A stretch of 64,000 nt of DNA from a bacterium (GCA_905221205.1 CAJNCG010000002.1:186001-250000), one strand, 5' to 3'; counted from the first letter of the stretch, positions 26,679 through 36,370 are shown. Program-made: numbers and translations. The notes: generated by a model not told the origin, from the sequence alone.

Positions 26679-27134
26679 ATGAAGATTCGTTTTGAAATGA
26701 AGACAGAGTTTTCAGAAAAGGACCCACATATTGTAATTCAGGCAGCTCAGTTAACTGACCAAGCAAGGGAAGTTATGGAGTATTTAGAACAATTTTCAAC
26801 AACCAATCAGGTGGCCATTCCTATTCGGGCGGATGATTATCTGGTTATGGTGAAGATTGAGGATATTATTCTAGCTGATATTGATAAGAATTTATTAACC
26901 ATTTATACGGTAGACGGGATTTATAAAACTAAGGAAACATTGATAAACTTTCAGAATCGGATTAATCGGCGTAACTTTATACAGATATCACGTCATTCAA
27001 TTATAAACATTGACCACTTAGAATCGTTATCAGATAGTTTTTCAGGGAACATGATGGCTAAAATGACTCGGGGCATCAAATCTAGTGTGAGCCGGAAATA
27101 CGTTAAGTCTCTAATGAATTATCTAGGTTTATAG
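26679..27134 (+). CDS. LytTR-type DNA-binding regulator without receiver domain
   Basis: A 151-aa protein with a short N-terminal helical part and a LytTR domain from about 45 to 150, ending in the recognition region SVSRKYVKSLMNYLG. It has no receiver domain, as in the HdrR/BrsR class of streptococcal regulators that are held by a partner membrane protein. That partner would be the next gene, 9 bases downstream. It probably autoregulates the operon through the ACCACTTA repeats at 24857-24885. Confidence 0.88.
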   Translation: MKIRFEMKTEFSEKDPHIVIQAAQLTDQAREVMEYLEQFSTTNQVAIPIRADDYLVMVKIEDIILADIDKNLLTIYTVDGIYKTKETLINFQNRINRRNFIQISRHSIINIDHLESLSDSFSGNMMAKMTRGIKSSVSRKYVKSLMNYLGL

Positions 27135-27143
27135 GAGAAAATC

Positions 27144-27563
27144 ATGAAACGATTAATTGATTATTTTGTATCGGGAATGCGTACGGCTTCCTTCTTTTAT
27201 TTGAGTATGATGTTATTAGCTCAGTGTTATCCAAGCATTACCTATCCTGCACCAATGGTAAAAAATATTCTAGCTCTGTTTTTAATGGGTGGAATTATGG
27301 GGGTATTGACTTTAATACTTGAAAAGCTAGAGTTTCTTGCTTTTAGTATACGTGTAGGAGTTCATTTATTAGTTACAGCCACTGTCTTAGTATTGACCTC
27401 TCTATTTTTTGGCTGGGGTTCAGTTTTATGGAGCCCTCTGCTTTGGTTCTTTTTCTTGTTAATTTATGGATTGATATGGTTGTATCAAATCTGGCAAACT
27501 CACAAACTCACACAACGAATTAATCAAGCCTTAGAGGATAAAAGACAGAAAACGGGTCACTAA
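27144..27563 (+). CDS. DUF3021 membrane protein
   Basis: A 139-aa protein with four hydrophobic segments (about 12-30, 43-60, 68-90 and 94-112) and a basic cytosolic tail. Length, topology and the place right after a LytTR regulator match DUF3021 proteins such as HdrM/BrsM, which inhibit their cognate LytTR partner. That role is known for the family and inferred here. Confidence 0.8.
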   Translation: MKRLIDYFVSGMRTASFFYLSMMLLAQCYPSITYPAPMVKNILALFLMGGIMGVLTLILEKLEFLAFSIRVGVHLLVTATVLVLTSLFFGWGSVLWSPLLWFFFLLIYGLIWLYQIWQTHKLTQRINQALEDKRQKTGH

Positions 27564-27657
27564 TATAGTGTTGAGGATGAAGTTTGAAGACAGTGCCAGT
27601 TTCCAAAGAGAACAATTTGTGATATAGTATTTTCAGCGTAAAACAAGGAGAAGAAAA

Positions 27658-28353
27658 ATGCCAGTAAATGAATATGGTCAAATGATTGGGGAGTCAATGG
27701 AAGGTTATACACATGGTGGATTGCCTTCTATTGATTTCTTAGAAGGGCGTTATGCTAGGATAGAGGCTCTATCGGTGGAAAAGCATGCGAAGGATTTATT
27801 AGCTGTTTATGGTCCAGATACTCCTCGGGAGATGTGGACTTACCTCTTTCAGGAACCAGTTGCAGATATGGAGGAGCTGGTTACTCTTTTAAATCAGATG
27901 TTGGCTCGTAAGGACCGTTTTTACTATGTGATTGTAGACAAGTCAACTGGTAAGGCCTTGGGAACATTTTCTCTCATGCGCATTGACCAGAATAACCGAG
28001 TAATAGAAGTGGGCGCAGTCACTTTTTCTCCAGAGCTCAGGGGAACACGAATAGGGACAGAAGCTCAGTATCTCCTAGCTCGCTATGTTTTTGAAGAACT
28101 TCATTATCGTCGCTACGAATGGAAATGTGATTCTCTTAATCTGCCATCCAGACGAGCTGCGGAGCGTTTGGGATTTGTTTATGAAGGAACCTTCCGTCAG
28201 GCAGTCGTTTATAAGGGGCGTACGAGGGATACGGATTGGTTGTCTATGATTGATAAGGACTGGCCCCAAGTCAAAGCTCGATTGGAAGCATGGTTGGCTC
28301 CTGAAAATTTTGATAACAATGGGCGACAGTACAAGAGCTTGAGAGAATTTTAA
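27658..28353 (+). CDS. GNAT acetyltransferase, RimJ/RimL type
   Basis: A 231-aa protein with the GNAT fold in its C-terminal two thirds. The acetyl-CoA loop is in LRGTRIGTEAQYLL near residue 126, with RRYEWKCDSLNLPSRRAAERLGF following, typical of the Acetyltransf_3/RimJ-RimL group. CAAGGAGAAG precedes the ATG. The substrate is unknown. It is followed by another GNAT gene after 11 bases. Confidence 0.85.
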   Translation: MPVNEYGQMIGESMEGYTHGGLPSIDFLEGRYARIEALSVEKHAKDLLAVYGPDTPREMWTYLFQEPVADMEELVTLLNQMLARKDRFYYVIVDKSTGKALGTFSLMRIDQNNRVIEVGAVTFSPELRGTRIGTEAQYLLARYVFEELHYRRYEWKCDSLNLPSRRAAERLGFVYEGTFRQAVVYKGRTRDTDWLSMIDKDWPQVKARLEAWLAPENFDNNGRQYKSLREF

Positions 28354-28364
28354 GAGGTGTTGAC

Positions 28365-28781
28365 ATGATCACTATTAAAAAGCAAGAAATTGTTAAGCTA
28401 GAGGATGTTTTGCATCTCTATCAGGCTGTCGGTTGGACAAATTATACCGATCAATCAGAGATGCTGGAGCAGGCTTTATCTCATTCATTAGCGATTTATG
28501 TGGCAGTTGATGGCGATGCTGTGGTGGGCTTGATTCGTTTGGTTGGAGATGGATTCTCATCAGTACTGGTTCAGGACTTAATCGTTTTACCAATCTATCA
28601 GCGTCAAGGGATTGGTAGTGCCCTAATGAAAGAGGCTTTAGAGGATTACAAAGATGCCTATCAAGTCCAGCTGGTGACAGAACAGACAGAAAGAACCTTG
28701 AGCTTCTATCGTTCTATGGGCTTTGAAATCTTAACCACCTATAATTGTATAGGGATGACTTGGGTTAATAGAGAAAAATAA
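28365..28781 (+). CDS. GNAT acetyltransferase, small single-domain
   Basis: A 138-aa protein consisting of one GNAT domain. The acetyl-CoA-binding motif QRQGIGSALM is near residues 81-90, preceded by the beta-strand VQDLIVLPIY. The substrate is unknown. AGAGGTGTTG is the ribosome binding site. Its stop codon is followed 14 bases later by a CiaR box, so the csRNA promoter starts at once. Confidence 0.87.
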   Translation: MITIKKQEIVKLEDVLHLYQAVGWTNYTDQSEMLEQALSHSLAIYVAVDGDAVVGLIRLVGDGFSSVLVQDLIVLPIYQRQGIGSALMKEALEDYKDAYQVQLVTEQTERTLSFYRSMGFEILTTYNCIGMTWVNREK

Positions 28782-28795
28782 CAAAACTTGTTTTT

Positions 28796-28828
28796 CTTAA
28801 GCAAAGTTTAAGGATGGTCTAGTATTAT
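28796..28828 (+). promoter_or_regulatory. CiaR-controlled promoter of the first tandem csRNA
   Basis: CTTAAG-N5-TTTAAG (28796-28801, 28807-28812), then exactly 10 bases, then TATTAT (28823-28828). Start of transcription is expected near 28835. Confidence 0.88.
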
Positions 28829-28834
28829 ATAACC

Positions 28835-28930
28835 ATTAAATAAAGACCTCCTAACTTTATTTAATGAAATCCTAAAACTTTTTTTCATCATAATCTCCTA
28901 ATGAAGTCACCCAATCAGGTGGCTTTTTTT
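28835..28930 (+). ncRNA. csRNA, first of a tandem pair
   Basis: About 96 bases. The first hairpin ATTAAATAAAG/CTTTATTTAAT presents ACCTCCTAA in its loop, complementary to Shine-Dalgarno sequences. A single-stranded region with TAATCTCC follows. The terminator is AAGTCACC (28904-28911) with GGTGGCTT (28919-28926) and a T-run. It matches the pneumococcal csRNA/ccn family. Confidence 0.9.
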
Positions 28931-28986
28931 GTGGGGTGAAGAGATGCTGATAGAAATTTTTTGAAAAATGGTAGAATTTGAGAAAA

Positions 28987-29019
28987 GTTAAGCTAGTTTT
29001 AAGCTTCGTCTTGTATCAT
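28987..29019 (+). promoter_or_regulatory. CiaR-controlled promoter of the second tandem csRNA
   Basis: GTTAAG-N5-TTTAAG (28987-28992, 28998-29003), 10 bases, TATCAT (29014-29019). Start of transcription is expected near 29026. Confidence 0.88.
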
Positions 29020-29025
29020 ATAGTT

Positions 29026-29122
29026 ATTAAATAAAGACCTCCTAACTTTATTTAATAAAATCCTAAACTTTTCTTTTTCATAATAATCTCCCTTAACTCC
29101 ACCCAATCAGGTGGAGTTTTTT
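29026..29122 (+). ncRNA. csRNA, second of a tandem pair
   Basis: About 97 bases with the same ATTAAATAAAG/CTTTATTTAAT hairpin and ACCTCCTAA loop, a TAATAATCTCCC single-stranded part, and the terminator AACTCCACC/GGTGGAGTT with a T-run (29095-29122). The 29123-29208 stretch that follows holds nothing I can assign. Confidence 0.9.
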
Positions 29123-29208
29123 GGCTCTATTTCAAGCTTTTGGGGACTATTCTAAAAATCATTTTTCGATATTTTTCGGATTTTGGTCGGGGAATTGGCG
29201 GGGACTTT

Positions 29209-29412
29209 TTAGCGAATATGACTAAGAAATAGGTCTGTTGTCGCTTCGGCTACTTCAAACTCAATTTGATTGTAAGTGACTGTTAATTGAAGGACTGGAA
29301 CTGTTGTAATAATGATTTTGCTTGTCCAGTAGTGGCGTATTAAATGAGGAGTGACATGTAAGATTGTCTCTTCGTTTACTAAATCAAAATTTCTATGAAA
29401 TTGATAGAATCC
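29209..29412 (-). pseudogene. fragment of a decayed coding sequence
   Basis: A 67-codon open frame without a start codon, reading GFYQFHRNFDLVNEE and ending ATTDLFLSHIR. The composition is protein-like, and the neighbouring frame upstream (29413-29480) also reads plausibly (SASQALTALQQDFQ) before stops, suggesting a frameshifted gene. No family is recognised. It lies between the tandem csRNAs and the toxin-antitoxin locus. Confidence 0.35.
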
Positions 29413-29483
29413 CTAACTTTCTCTTAAACTTGAAAGTCTTGTTGTAAAGCGGTTAAAGCTTGAGAAGCTGAGAATGTAAAGTT

Positions 29484-29512
29484 TTGACAAATTTTGTGAA
29501 CTGTGGGATAAT
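29484..29512 (+). promoter_or_regulatory. promoter of the antitoxin RNA (RNA II)
   Basis: A perfect TTGACA (29484-29489), a 17-base spacer and GATAAT (29507-29512). Strong promoters are expected for unstable antisense antitoxins. No coding sequence follows; the transcript runs only about 75 bases to a terminator. Confidence 0.85.
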
Positions 29513-29518
29513 GGAGAG

Positions 29519-29593
29519 GAATTAAGGATTAGTTCTATATCATGGACTAGAAAAGACCCCAAGCTCACGTCCAAATAAGCTTGGGGTCTTTTT
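29519..29593 (+). ncRNA. antitoxin RNA II of an Fst/par-type toxin-antitoxin locus
   Basis: A short transcript from the strong promoter at 29484-29512 to the shared terminator. It contains TTAAG-ATTAGTTC (29522-29535) and TCATGG (29540-29545). The same words occur as direct repeats in the toxin gene (TTAAG at 29671, ATTAGTTC at 29677-29684, TCATGG at 29687-29692), where they cover the toxin start codon. Because the two RNAs are transcribed toward each other, these repeats make them complementary. This is the arrangement of the pAD1 par locus. Confidence 0.85.
29552..29591. terminator. bidirectional terminator shared by toxin and antitoxin RNAs
   Basis: AAAGACCCCAAGCT (29552-29565) pairs with AGCTTGGGGTCTTT (29578-29591), 14 perfect pairs, with T-tracts on both strands. 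It terminates RNA II on the plus strand and the toxin mRNA on the minus strand, just as in Fst systems. Confidence 0.9.
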
Positions 29594-29597
29594 GACA

Positions 29598-29690
29598 CTA
29601 TTGGTCCTTGTTTAGCCATTTATCGACTAATCGAAGAACGACACCGACCACAATTGGTCCGATGATAATTTTAAGTATTAGTTCCATCAT
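29598..29690 (-). CDS. Fst-family type I toxin (small membrane peptide)
   Basis: A 30-residue peptide, MMELILKIIIGPIVVGVV followed by LRLVDKWLNKDQ. It has a hydrophobic segment at residues 4-22 with the family pattern I-x-G-P-I-V-V-G-V-V, then a short charged tail. Compare Fst peptides of the type ...IAPIFVGLVL. It is below the size usually annotated. The second ATG (29687) is an alternative start. There is no strong ribosome binding site. The mRNA ends at the terminator shared with RNA II. A possible promoter is ATGACC-N16-TATTCT near 29725-29755 on the minus strand. Expression is expected to depolarise the membrane when RNA II is lost. Confidence 0.85.
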   Translation of the reverse strand: MMELILKIIIGPIVVGVVLRLVDKWLNKDQ

Positions 29691-29753
29691 GGGCTATCTT
29701 ATTTCCTATCGCAGGCGATGAAGCAGTGATGTAGAATAAAGTGCTAAATTCGG

Positions 29754-29777
29754 GGGTCATCTAATCAGGTGGCTTTT
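29754..29777 (+). other. orphan csRNA-like terminator
   Basis: AATCAGGTGGCTTTTTT is identical over 17 bases to the terminator loop and 3' arm of the csRNA ending at 28930, but no CiaR site or csRNA body precedes it. It is a remnant of a csRNA 3' end directly in front of the ruvB promoter. Confidence 0.6.
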
Positions 29778-29797
29778 TTGTTTGTGGCTTGGATTTT

Positions 29798-29806
29798 TGC
29801 TATAAT
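29798..29806 (+). promoter_or_regulatory. promoter of ruvB, leaderless arrangement
   Basis: TGCTATAAT (TATAAT at 29801-29806) ends 6 bases before the ruvB ATG, so the predicted first transcribed base is at or next to the A of ATG (29813). A weak TTGTTT lies at 29778-29783. There is no Shine-Dalgarno. Confidence 0.65.
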
Positions 29807-29812
29807 AGAGCC

Positions 29813-30811
29813 ATGAGTAGAATTTTAGATAATGAGATAATGGGGGACGAGGAGCTAGTAGAACGCACGCTCCGTCCTCAGTATTTACGTGAATATATCG
29901 GGCAGGATAAGGTCAAGGACCAGCTTCAAATCTTTATCGAAGCCGCTAAAATGCGGGATGAAGCGCTGGATCATGTCCTCCTTTTCGGGCCTCCAGGTTT
30001 GGGGAAGACGACCATGGCCTTTGTTATTGCAAACGAACTGGGTGTTAATCTCAAGCAGACGTCGGGTCCTGTTATCGAAAAAGCTGGTGATCTGGTAGCG
30101 ATTTTGAATGACTTAGAGCCTGGGGATGTCCTCTTTATTGACGAGATTCATCGCTTGCCCATGTCGGTGGAAGAGGTGCTTTATAGTGCGATGGAGGACT
30201 TTTATATCGATATCATGATTGGTGCTGGTGAAGGCAGTCGCAGTGTTCATTTGGAGTTACCACCTTTTACCTTGATTGGTGCGACGACTCGGGCTGGTAT
30301 GCTGTCAAATCCTCTACGGGCACGTTTTGGGATTACGGGGCATATGGAATACTATGCCCATGCTGACTTGACAGAAATTGTTGAGCGGACGGCAGATATT
30401 TTTGAGATGGAAATCACTCATGAGGCGGCATCTGAGTTGGCCTTGCGTAGTCGTGGAACCCCTCGTATTGCCAATCGTCTCCTCAAGCGCGTGCGCGATT
30501 TTGCCCAGATTATGGGGAATGGGGTTATCGATGATCTTATTACCGATAAGGCATTAACTATGCTGGATGTTGACCATGAAGGTTTGGACTATGTGGACCA
30601 AAAAATCCTTCGTACCATGATTGAGATGTATGGTGGTGGTCCTGTCGGACTAGGAACACTTTCTGTTAACATAGCAGAGGAGCGTGAGACGGTGGAAGAC
30701 ATGTATGAGCCTTACTTGATTCAAAAAGGCTTTATCATGCGAACTCGTTCAGGACGAGTTGCGACGGCTAAGGCATATGAGCATTTAGGTTATGAATACA
30801 GTGAAAAATGA
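29813..30811 (+). CDS. ruvB: Holliday junction branch migration ATPase RuvB
   Basis: RuvB is the hexameric motor that with RuvA drives branch migration in recombination repair. The 332-aa protein starts [22 protein letters not shown]. Walker A is GPPGLGKTT near 59-67 and Walker B DEIHR near 110; the arginine-finger region [16 protein letters not shown] closes the winged-helix end. The ATG at 29813 is chosen over an upstream ATG at 29789 that lies within the promoter. Confidence 0.97.
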   Translation: MSRILDNEIMGDEELVERTLRPQYLREYIGQDKVKDQLQIFIEAAKMRDEALDHVLLFGPPGLGKTTMAFVIANELGVNLKQTSGPVIEKAGDLVAILNDLEPGDVLFIDEIHRLPMSVEEVLYSAMEDFYIDIMIGAGEGSRSVHLELPPFTLIGATTRAGMLSNPLRARFGITGHMEYYAHADLTEIVERTADIFEMEITHEAASELALRSRGTPRIANRLLKRVRDFAQIMGNGVIDDLITDKALTMLDVDHEGLDYVDQKILRTMIEMYGGGPVGLGTLSVNIAEERETVEDMYEPYLIQKGFIMRTRSGRVATAKAYEHLGYEYSEK

Positions 30812-31364
30812 GCAAGAAATTCTAGAGGCTTTTAGAGAAAATCCGGATATGATGGCTATTCTAGAAACTATCCGAAACCTTGGTCTGAAAGACTCGTGGT
30901 TGGCAGCAGGTTCTGTCAGAAATTTCATCTGGAATCTCTTGTCAGACAAATCCCCTTTTGACCGTGAAACGGATGTGGATGTGATTTTCTTTGATCCAGG
31001 TCTTTCTTACGAGGAAACCTTATCCCTAGAGAAAAAGTTGAGAGAGGACTTTCCTCAGTACCAGTGGGAATTGAAAAATCAGGTCTATATGCACCAGCAC
31101 AGCCCTCACACTACTCCCTATAGTAGCTCTTGTGATGCTATGAGTAAGTATCCAGAACGGTGTACGGCGGTTGGGCTTCGCTTGAATGAAGACTCTGCTT
31201 TAGAATTTTTTACTCCTTATGGACTCGAGGATATTGTGAATTTTCAAGTTCGTCCAACTCCTCATTTTTTAGAGAATCAAGACCGAATGAAGCTCTATCA
31301 AACACGATTATCCAAGAAAAATTGGCAGGAGAAATGGAAAAATTTGATTTTTAAAAATACTTAA
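30792..31364 (+). CDS. nucleotidyltransferase family protein (NTP_transf_6/DUF925)
   Basis: A 190-aa protein with the fold motif [13 protein letters not shown] near residues 37-49 and DVDVIFFDP near 58-66, carrying the paired aspartates of a nucleotidyltransferase. The C-terminal part has [22 protein letters not shown]. It overlaps ruvB by 20 bases, so it is translationally coupled. The substrate is unknown. Its stop codon lies inside the left half of a CiaR site. Confidence 0.85.
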   Translation: MNTVKNEQEILEAFRENPDMMAILETIRNLGLKDSWLAAGSVRNFIWNLLSDKSPFDRETDVDVIFFDPGLSYEETLSLEKKLREDFPQYQWELKNQVYMHQHSPHTTPYSSSCDAMSKYPERCTAVGLRLNEDSALEFFTPYGLEDIVNFQVRPTPHFLENQDRMKLYQTRLSKKNWQEKWKNLIFKNT

Positions 31365-31392
31365 GAAAACTTTAAGCTAGGAAGTGTATACT
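31360..31392 (+). promoter_or_regulatory. CiaR-controlled promoter of a csRNA
   Basis: CTTAAG-N5-TTTAAG (31360-31365, 31371-31376), 10 bases, TATACT (31387-31392). The left half-site contains the stop codon of the nucleotidyltransferase gene. Start of transcription is expected near 31399. Confidence 0.88.
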
Positions 31393-31398
31393 AAGTAC

Positions 31399-31494
31399 AT
31401 AAGTTAAGAAGACCTTAACTTAAACTCCTAAAACTTTTTCATAATAATCTCCCTATAAAAAATAGAGTCGCCCAATCAGGCGACTTATTTTTTT
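31399..31494 (+). ncRNA. csRNA upstream of uppS
   Basis: About 96 bases. The first hairpin AAGTTAAG/CTTAACTT differs in sequence from the other csRNAs but keeps the same position. The TAATAATCTCCC single-stranded region is conserved. The terminator is AGTCGCC (31466-31472) with GGCGACT (31479-31485) and a T-run. Confidence 0.88.
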
Positions 31495-31595
31495 GAAAAC
31501 TGAGCCTGGTGCCTGAGAATAAATAGCTTAGTGATAGAAGAAAATAGGGAAATATGGTATAATGAAACGATAGATTTTTGAATAGGAATAAGATC

Positions 31596-32354
31596 ATGTT
31601 TGGATTTTTTAAGAAAGATAAGGCTGTGGAAGTAGAAGTTCCGACACAGGTTCCTGCTCATATCGGCATCATCATGGATGGGAATGGCCGTTGGGCTAAA
31701 AAACGTATGCAACCGCGAGTCTTCGGACACAAGGCGGGTATGGAAGCATTACAAACTGTGACCAAGGCAGCCAACAAACTGGGCGTCAAGGTTATTACGG
31801 TCTATGCTTTTTCTACGGAAAACTGGACCCGCCCCGATCAGGAGGTCAAGTTTATCATGAACTTGCCCGTAGAGTTTTATGACAATTATGTTCCTGAACT
31901 GCATGCGAATAATGTTAAGATTCAAATGATTGGGGAGACAGACCGCCTGCCTAAGCAAACCTTTGAAGCTTTAACCAAGGCTGAGGAATTGACTAAGAAC
32001 AACACAGGTTTGATTCTTAACTTTGCTCTTAACTATGGTGGACGTGCTGAGATTACACAGGCGCTTAAGTTGATTTCCCAGGATGTTTTAGATGCCAAAA
32101 TCAACCCAGGTGACATCACAGAGGAGTTGATCGGCAACTATCTCTTCACCCAGCATTTGCCTAAGGACTTACGAGACCCAGACTTGATTATCCGTACTAG
32201 TGGAGAATTGCGTTTGAGTAATTTCCTTCCATGGCAAGGAGCCTACAGTGAGCTCTATTTTACAGATACCTTATGGCCGGATTTTGACGAGGCAGCTTTG
32301 CAGGAAGCCATTCTTGCCTACAATCGTCGACAACGCCGATTTGGAGGAGTTTAG
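31596..32354 (+). CDS. uppS: undecaprenyl diphosphate synthase
   Basis: Makes the C55 lipid carrier for cell wall synthesis by cis-prenyl chain elongation. The 252-aa protein has the catalytic MDGNGRWA motif near residues 29-36 and the C-terminal RTSGELRLSNFLPWQ signature. The ATG at 31596 (MFGFFKKDKA) is preceded by AATAGGAATAAG; a frame extension to 31578 is not needed. TATAAT near 31557 is its promoter. It is the first gene of uppS-cdsA-rseP-proS. Confidence 0.96.
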   Translation: MFGFFKKDKAVEVEVPTQVPAHIGIIMDGNGRWAKKRMQPRVFGHKAGMEALQTVTKAANKLGVKVITVYAFSTENWTRPDQEVKFIMNLPVEFYDNYVPELHANNVKIQMIGETDRLPKQTFEALTKAEELTKNNTGLILNFALNYGGRAEITQALKLISQDVLDAKINPGDITEELIGNYLFTQHLPKDLRDPDLIIRTSGELRLSNFLPWQGAYSELYFTDTLWPDFDEAALQEAILAYNRRQRRFGGV

Positions 32355-32362
32355 GAGGAAAT

Positions 32363-33166
32363 ATGACACAAGATTTACAGAAAAGAACCTTGTTTGCAGG
32401 GATTGCACTGGCTATTTTCCTACCGATTTTGATGATTGGGGGACTCTTGCTTCAGATAGCAATTGGAATTATAGCCATGCTAGCCATGCATGAACTTTTG
32501 AAGATGAGAGGTCTAGAGACCATGACTATGGAGGGGCTCTTGACCCTCTTTGCCACCTTTGCCTTGACTATTCCCTTGGAGAATTACCTGACTTTTTTAC
32601 CAGTTGATGGGAATGTGGTTGCCTATAGTGTTTTGATTTCAATTATGTTAGGAACGACTGTTTTTAGTAAGTCTTATACGATTGAGGATGCGGTTTTTCC
32701 TCTTGCTATGAGTTTTTATGTTGGTTTTGGATTTAATGCTTTACTAGATGCTCGCGTTGCAGGTTTAGATAAGGCTCTATTGGCCTTGTGTATCGTCTGG
32801 GCGACAGACAGTGGTGCCTATCTTGTTGGGATGAACTATGGTAAACGAAAATTAGCTCCAACGGTTTCTCCAAATAAAACCTTTGAAGGTGCCTTGGGTG
32901 GTATTTTAGGTGCTATTTTAGTAACCATCATCTTTATGATGTTTGACAGTACAGTTGCTCTTCCGTATGGAATTTACAAGATGTCAGTCTTTGCTATTTT
33001 CTTTAGCATAGCTGGACAATTTGGTGATTTACTAGAAAGTTCGATTAAGCGTCACTTTGGTGTTAAGGATTCTGGGAAATTTATCCCTGGACATGGTGGT
33101 GTTTTGGATCGTTTCGATAGTATGTTGCTTGTATTTCCAATCATGCACTTATTTGGACTCTTTTAA
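32363..33166 (+). CDS. cdsA: phosphatidate cytidylyltransferase
   Basis: Forms CDP-diacylglycerol, the precursor of phosphatidylglycerol and cardiolipin. The 267-aa polytopic protein ends with the signature S-x2-KR-x4-KD...PGHGGVLDRFDS near residues 219-248. It begins 8 bases after uppS, with TAGGAGGAAAT as ribosome binding site. Confidence 0.96.
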   Translation: MTQDLQKRTLFAGIALAIFLPILMIGGLLLQIAIGIIAMLAMHELLKMRGLETMTMEGLLTLFATFALTIPLENYLTFLPVDGNVVAYSVLISIMLGTTVFSKSYTIEDAVFPLAMSFYVGFGFNALLDARVAGLDKALLALCIVWATDSGAYLVGMNYGKRKLAPTVSPNKTFEGALGGILGAILVTIIFMMFDSTVALPYGIYKMSVFAIFFSIAGQFGDLLESSIKRHFGVKDSGKFIPGHGGVLDRFDSMLLVFPIMHLFGLF

Positions 33167-33187
33167 TCAAAAGACGGAGGAAATACT

Positions 33188-34447
33188 ATGCTCGGAATTT
33201 TAACCTTTATCCTGGTTTTCGGGATTATTGTGGTGGTGCACGAGTTCGGGCACTTCTACTTTGCCAAGAAATCAGGAATTCTAGTGCGTGAATTTGCAAT
33301 TGGTATGGGACCCAAAATCTTTGCTCATATTGGTAAGGATGGAACGGCTTATACCATTCGCATCTTGCCTCTGGGTGGCTATGTCCGTATGGCCGGTTGG
33401 GGCGATGATACAACTGAAATTAAGACAGGGACTCCTGTCAGTTTGACACTTACTGATGACGGTAAGGTTAAACGTATCAATCTCTCAGGTAAAAAATTGG
33501 ATCAAACGGCCCTTCCTATGCAGGTGACCCAGTTTGATTTTGAAGATAAGCTATTTATCAAGGGCTTGGTTCTGGAAGAAGAAAAAACATTTGCAGTGGA
33601 TCACGATGCAACGGTTGTAGAAGCAGATGGGACTGAGGTTCGGATTGCTCCTTTAGATGTTCAATATCAAAATGCGACTATCTGGGGAAAACTGATTACC
33701 AACTTTGCAGGCCCTATGAATAACTTTATCTTAGGTGTCGTTGTTTTTTGGATTTTAATCTTTATGCAGGGTGGGGTCAGAGATATTGATACCAATCAGT
33801 TCCATGTCATGCCCCAAGGGGCGTTGGCTAAGGTAGGAGTGCCAGAAACGGCTCAGATTACCAAGATTGGCTCACATGAGATTAGCAACTGGGAAAGCTT
33901 GATCCAGGCTGTTGAAACAGAAACCAAAGATAAGATGGCACCGACCTTGGATGTGACTATTTCTGAAAAGGGTAGTGACAAACAAGTCACTGTTACTCCC
34001 GAAGAAAATCAAGGTCGTTACCTTCTAGGTGTTCAACCGAGAATTAAGTCAGACTTTCTATCCATGTTTGTAGGTGGATTTACAACTGCGGCTGACTCGG
34101 CTCTCCGAATTCTATCGGCTCTTAAAAATCTGATTTTCCAACCGGATTTGAACAAGCTAGGTGGACCTGTTGCCATCTTTAAGGCAAGTAGTGATGCTGC
34201 TAAAAATGGAATTGAGAACGTCTTGTACTTCTTGGCAATAATTTCCATCAATATTGGGATTTTTAACCTTATTCCGATTCCAGCTCTGGATGGTGGTAAG
34301 ATTGTGCTCAACATCCTGGAAGCTATTCGCCGTAAACCATTGAAACAAGAAATTGAAACCTATGTCACCTTAGCCGGAGTGGTCATCATGGTTGTCTTGA
34401 TGATTGCTGTGACCTGGAATGACATTATGCGACTCTTTTTTAGATAA
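33188..34447 (+). CDS. rseP: site-2 intramembrane metalloprotease RseP (Eep)
   Basis: Cleaves membrane-spanning substrates; in streptococci and enterococci Eep-type enzymes process peptide pheromone precursors and lipoprotein signal peptides. The 419-aa protein has the zinc site HEFGH (residues 18-22) in the first membrane helix, a PDZ-like central domain, and the third zinc ligand in PIPALDGGK near 362. GGAGGAAATACT precedes the ATG. Confidence 0.95.
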   Translation: MLGILTFILVFGIIVVVHEFGHFYFAKKSGILVREFAIGMGPKIFAHIGKDGTAYTIRILPLGGYVRMAGWGDDTTEIKTGTPVSLTLTDDGKVKRINLSGKKLDQTALPMQVTQFDFEDKLFIKGLVLEEEKTFAVDHDATVVEADGTEVRIAPLDVQYQNATIWGKLITNFAGPMNNFILGVVVFWILIFMQGGVRDIDTNQFHVMPQGALAKVGVPETAQITKIGSHEISNWESLIQAVETETKDKMAPTLDVTISEKGSDKQVTVTPEENQGRYLLGVQPRIKSDFLSMFVGGFTTAADSALRILSALKNLIFQPDLNKLGGPVAIFKASSDAAKNGIENVLYFLAIISINIGIFNLIPIPALDGGKIVLNILEAIRRKPLKQEIETYVTLAGVVIMVVLMIAVTWNDIMRLFFR

Positions 34448-36313
<1,866 letters not shown>

Positions 36314-36330
36314 AAACTATAATCAGAAGA

Positions 36331-36370
36331 AAAACAAGGAAAAAATGTAACTAGTTTTTACCTTGTTTTT
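36331..36370 (+). terminator. terminator of the uppS-proS operon
   Basis: AAAACAAGG plus AAAAA pairs with TTTTTACCTTGTTTT, with one bulge, followed by more T. The 3' arm runs straight into the next promoter (TATAAT at 36375-36380), so the terminator and the glucosidase promoter are almost fused. Confidence 0.8.

Noticed and set aside
29123-29208. Possible integrase 3' end or attachment site after the second tandem csRNA
   Set aside because: The GC-richer GGGGAATTGGCGGGGAC stretch is suggestive, but no frame with integrase motifs or a duplicated att core could be found.
29413-29619. 68-codon minus-strand frame across the toxin-antitoxin terminator
   Set aside because: It reads through the shared terminator and out of frame with the toxin; it is a chance frame.
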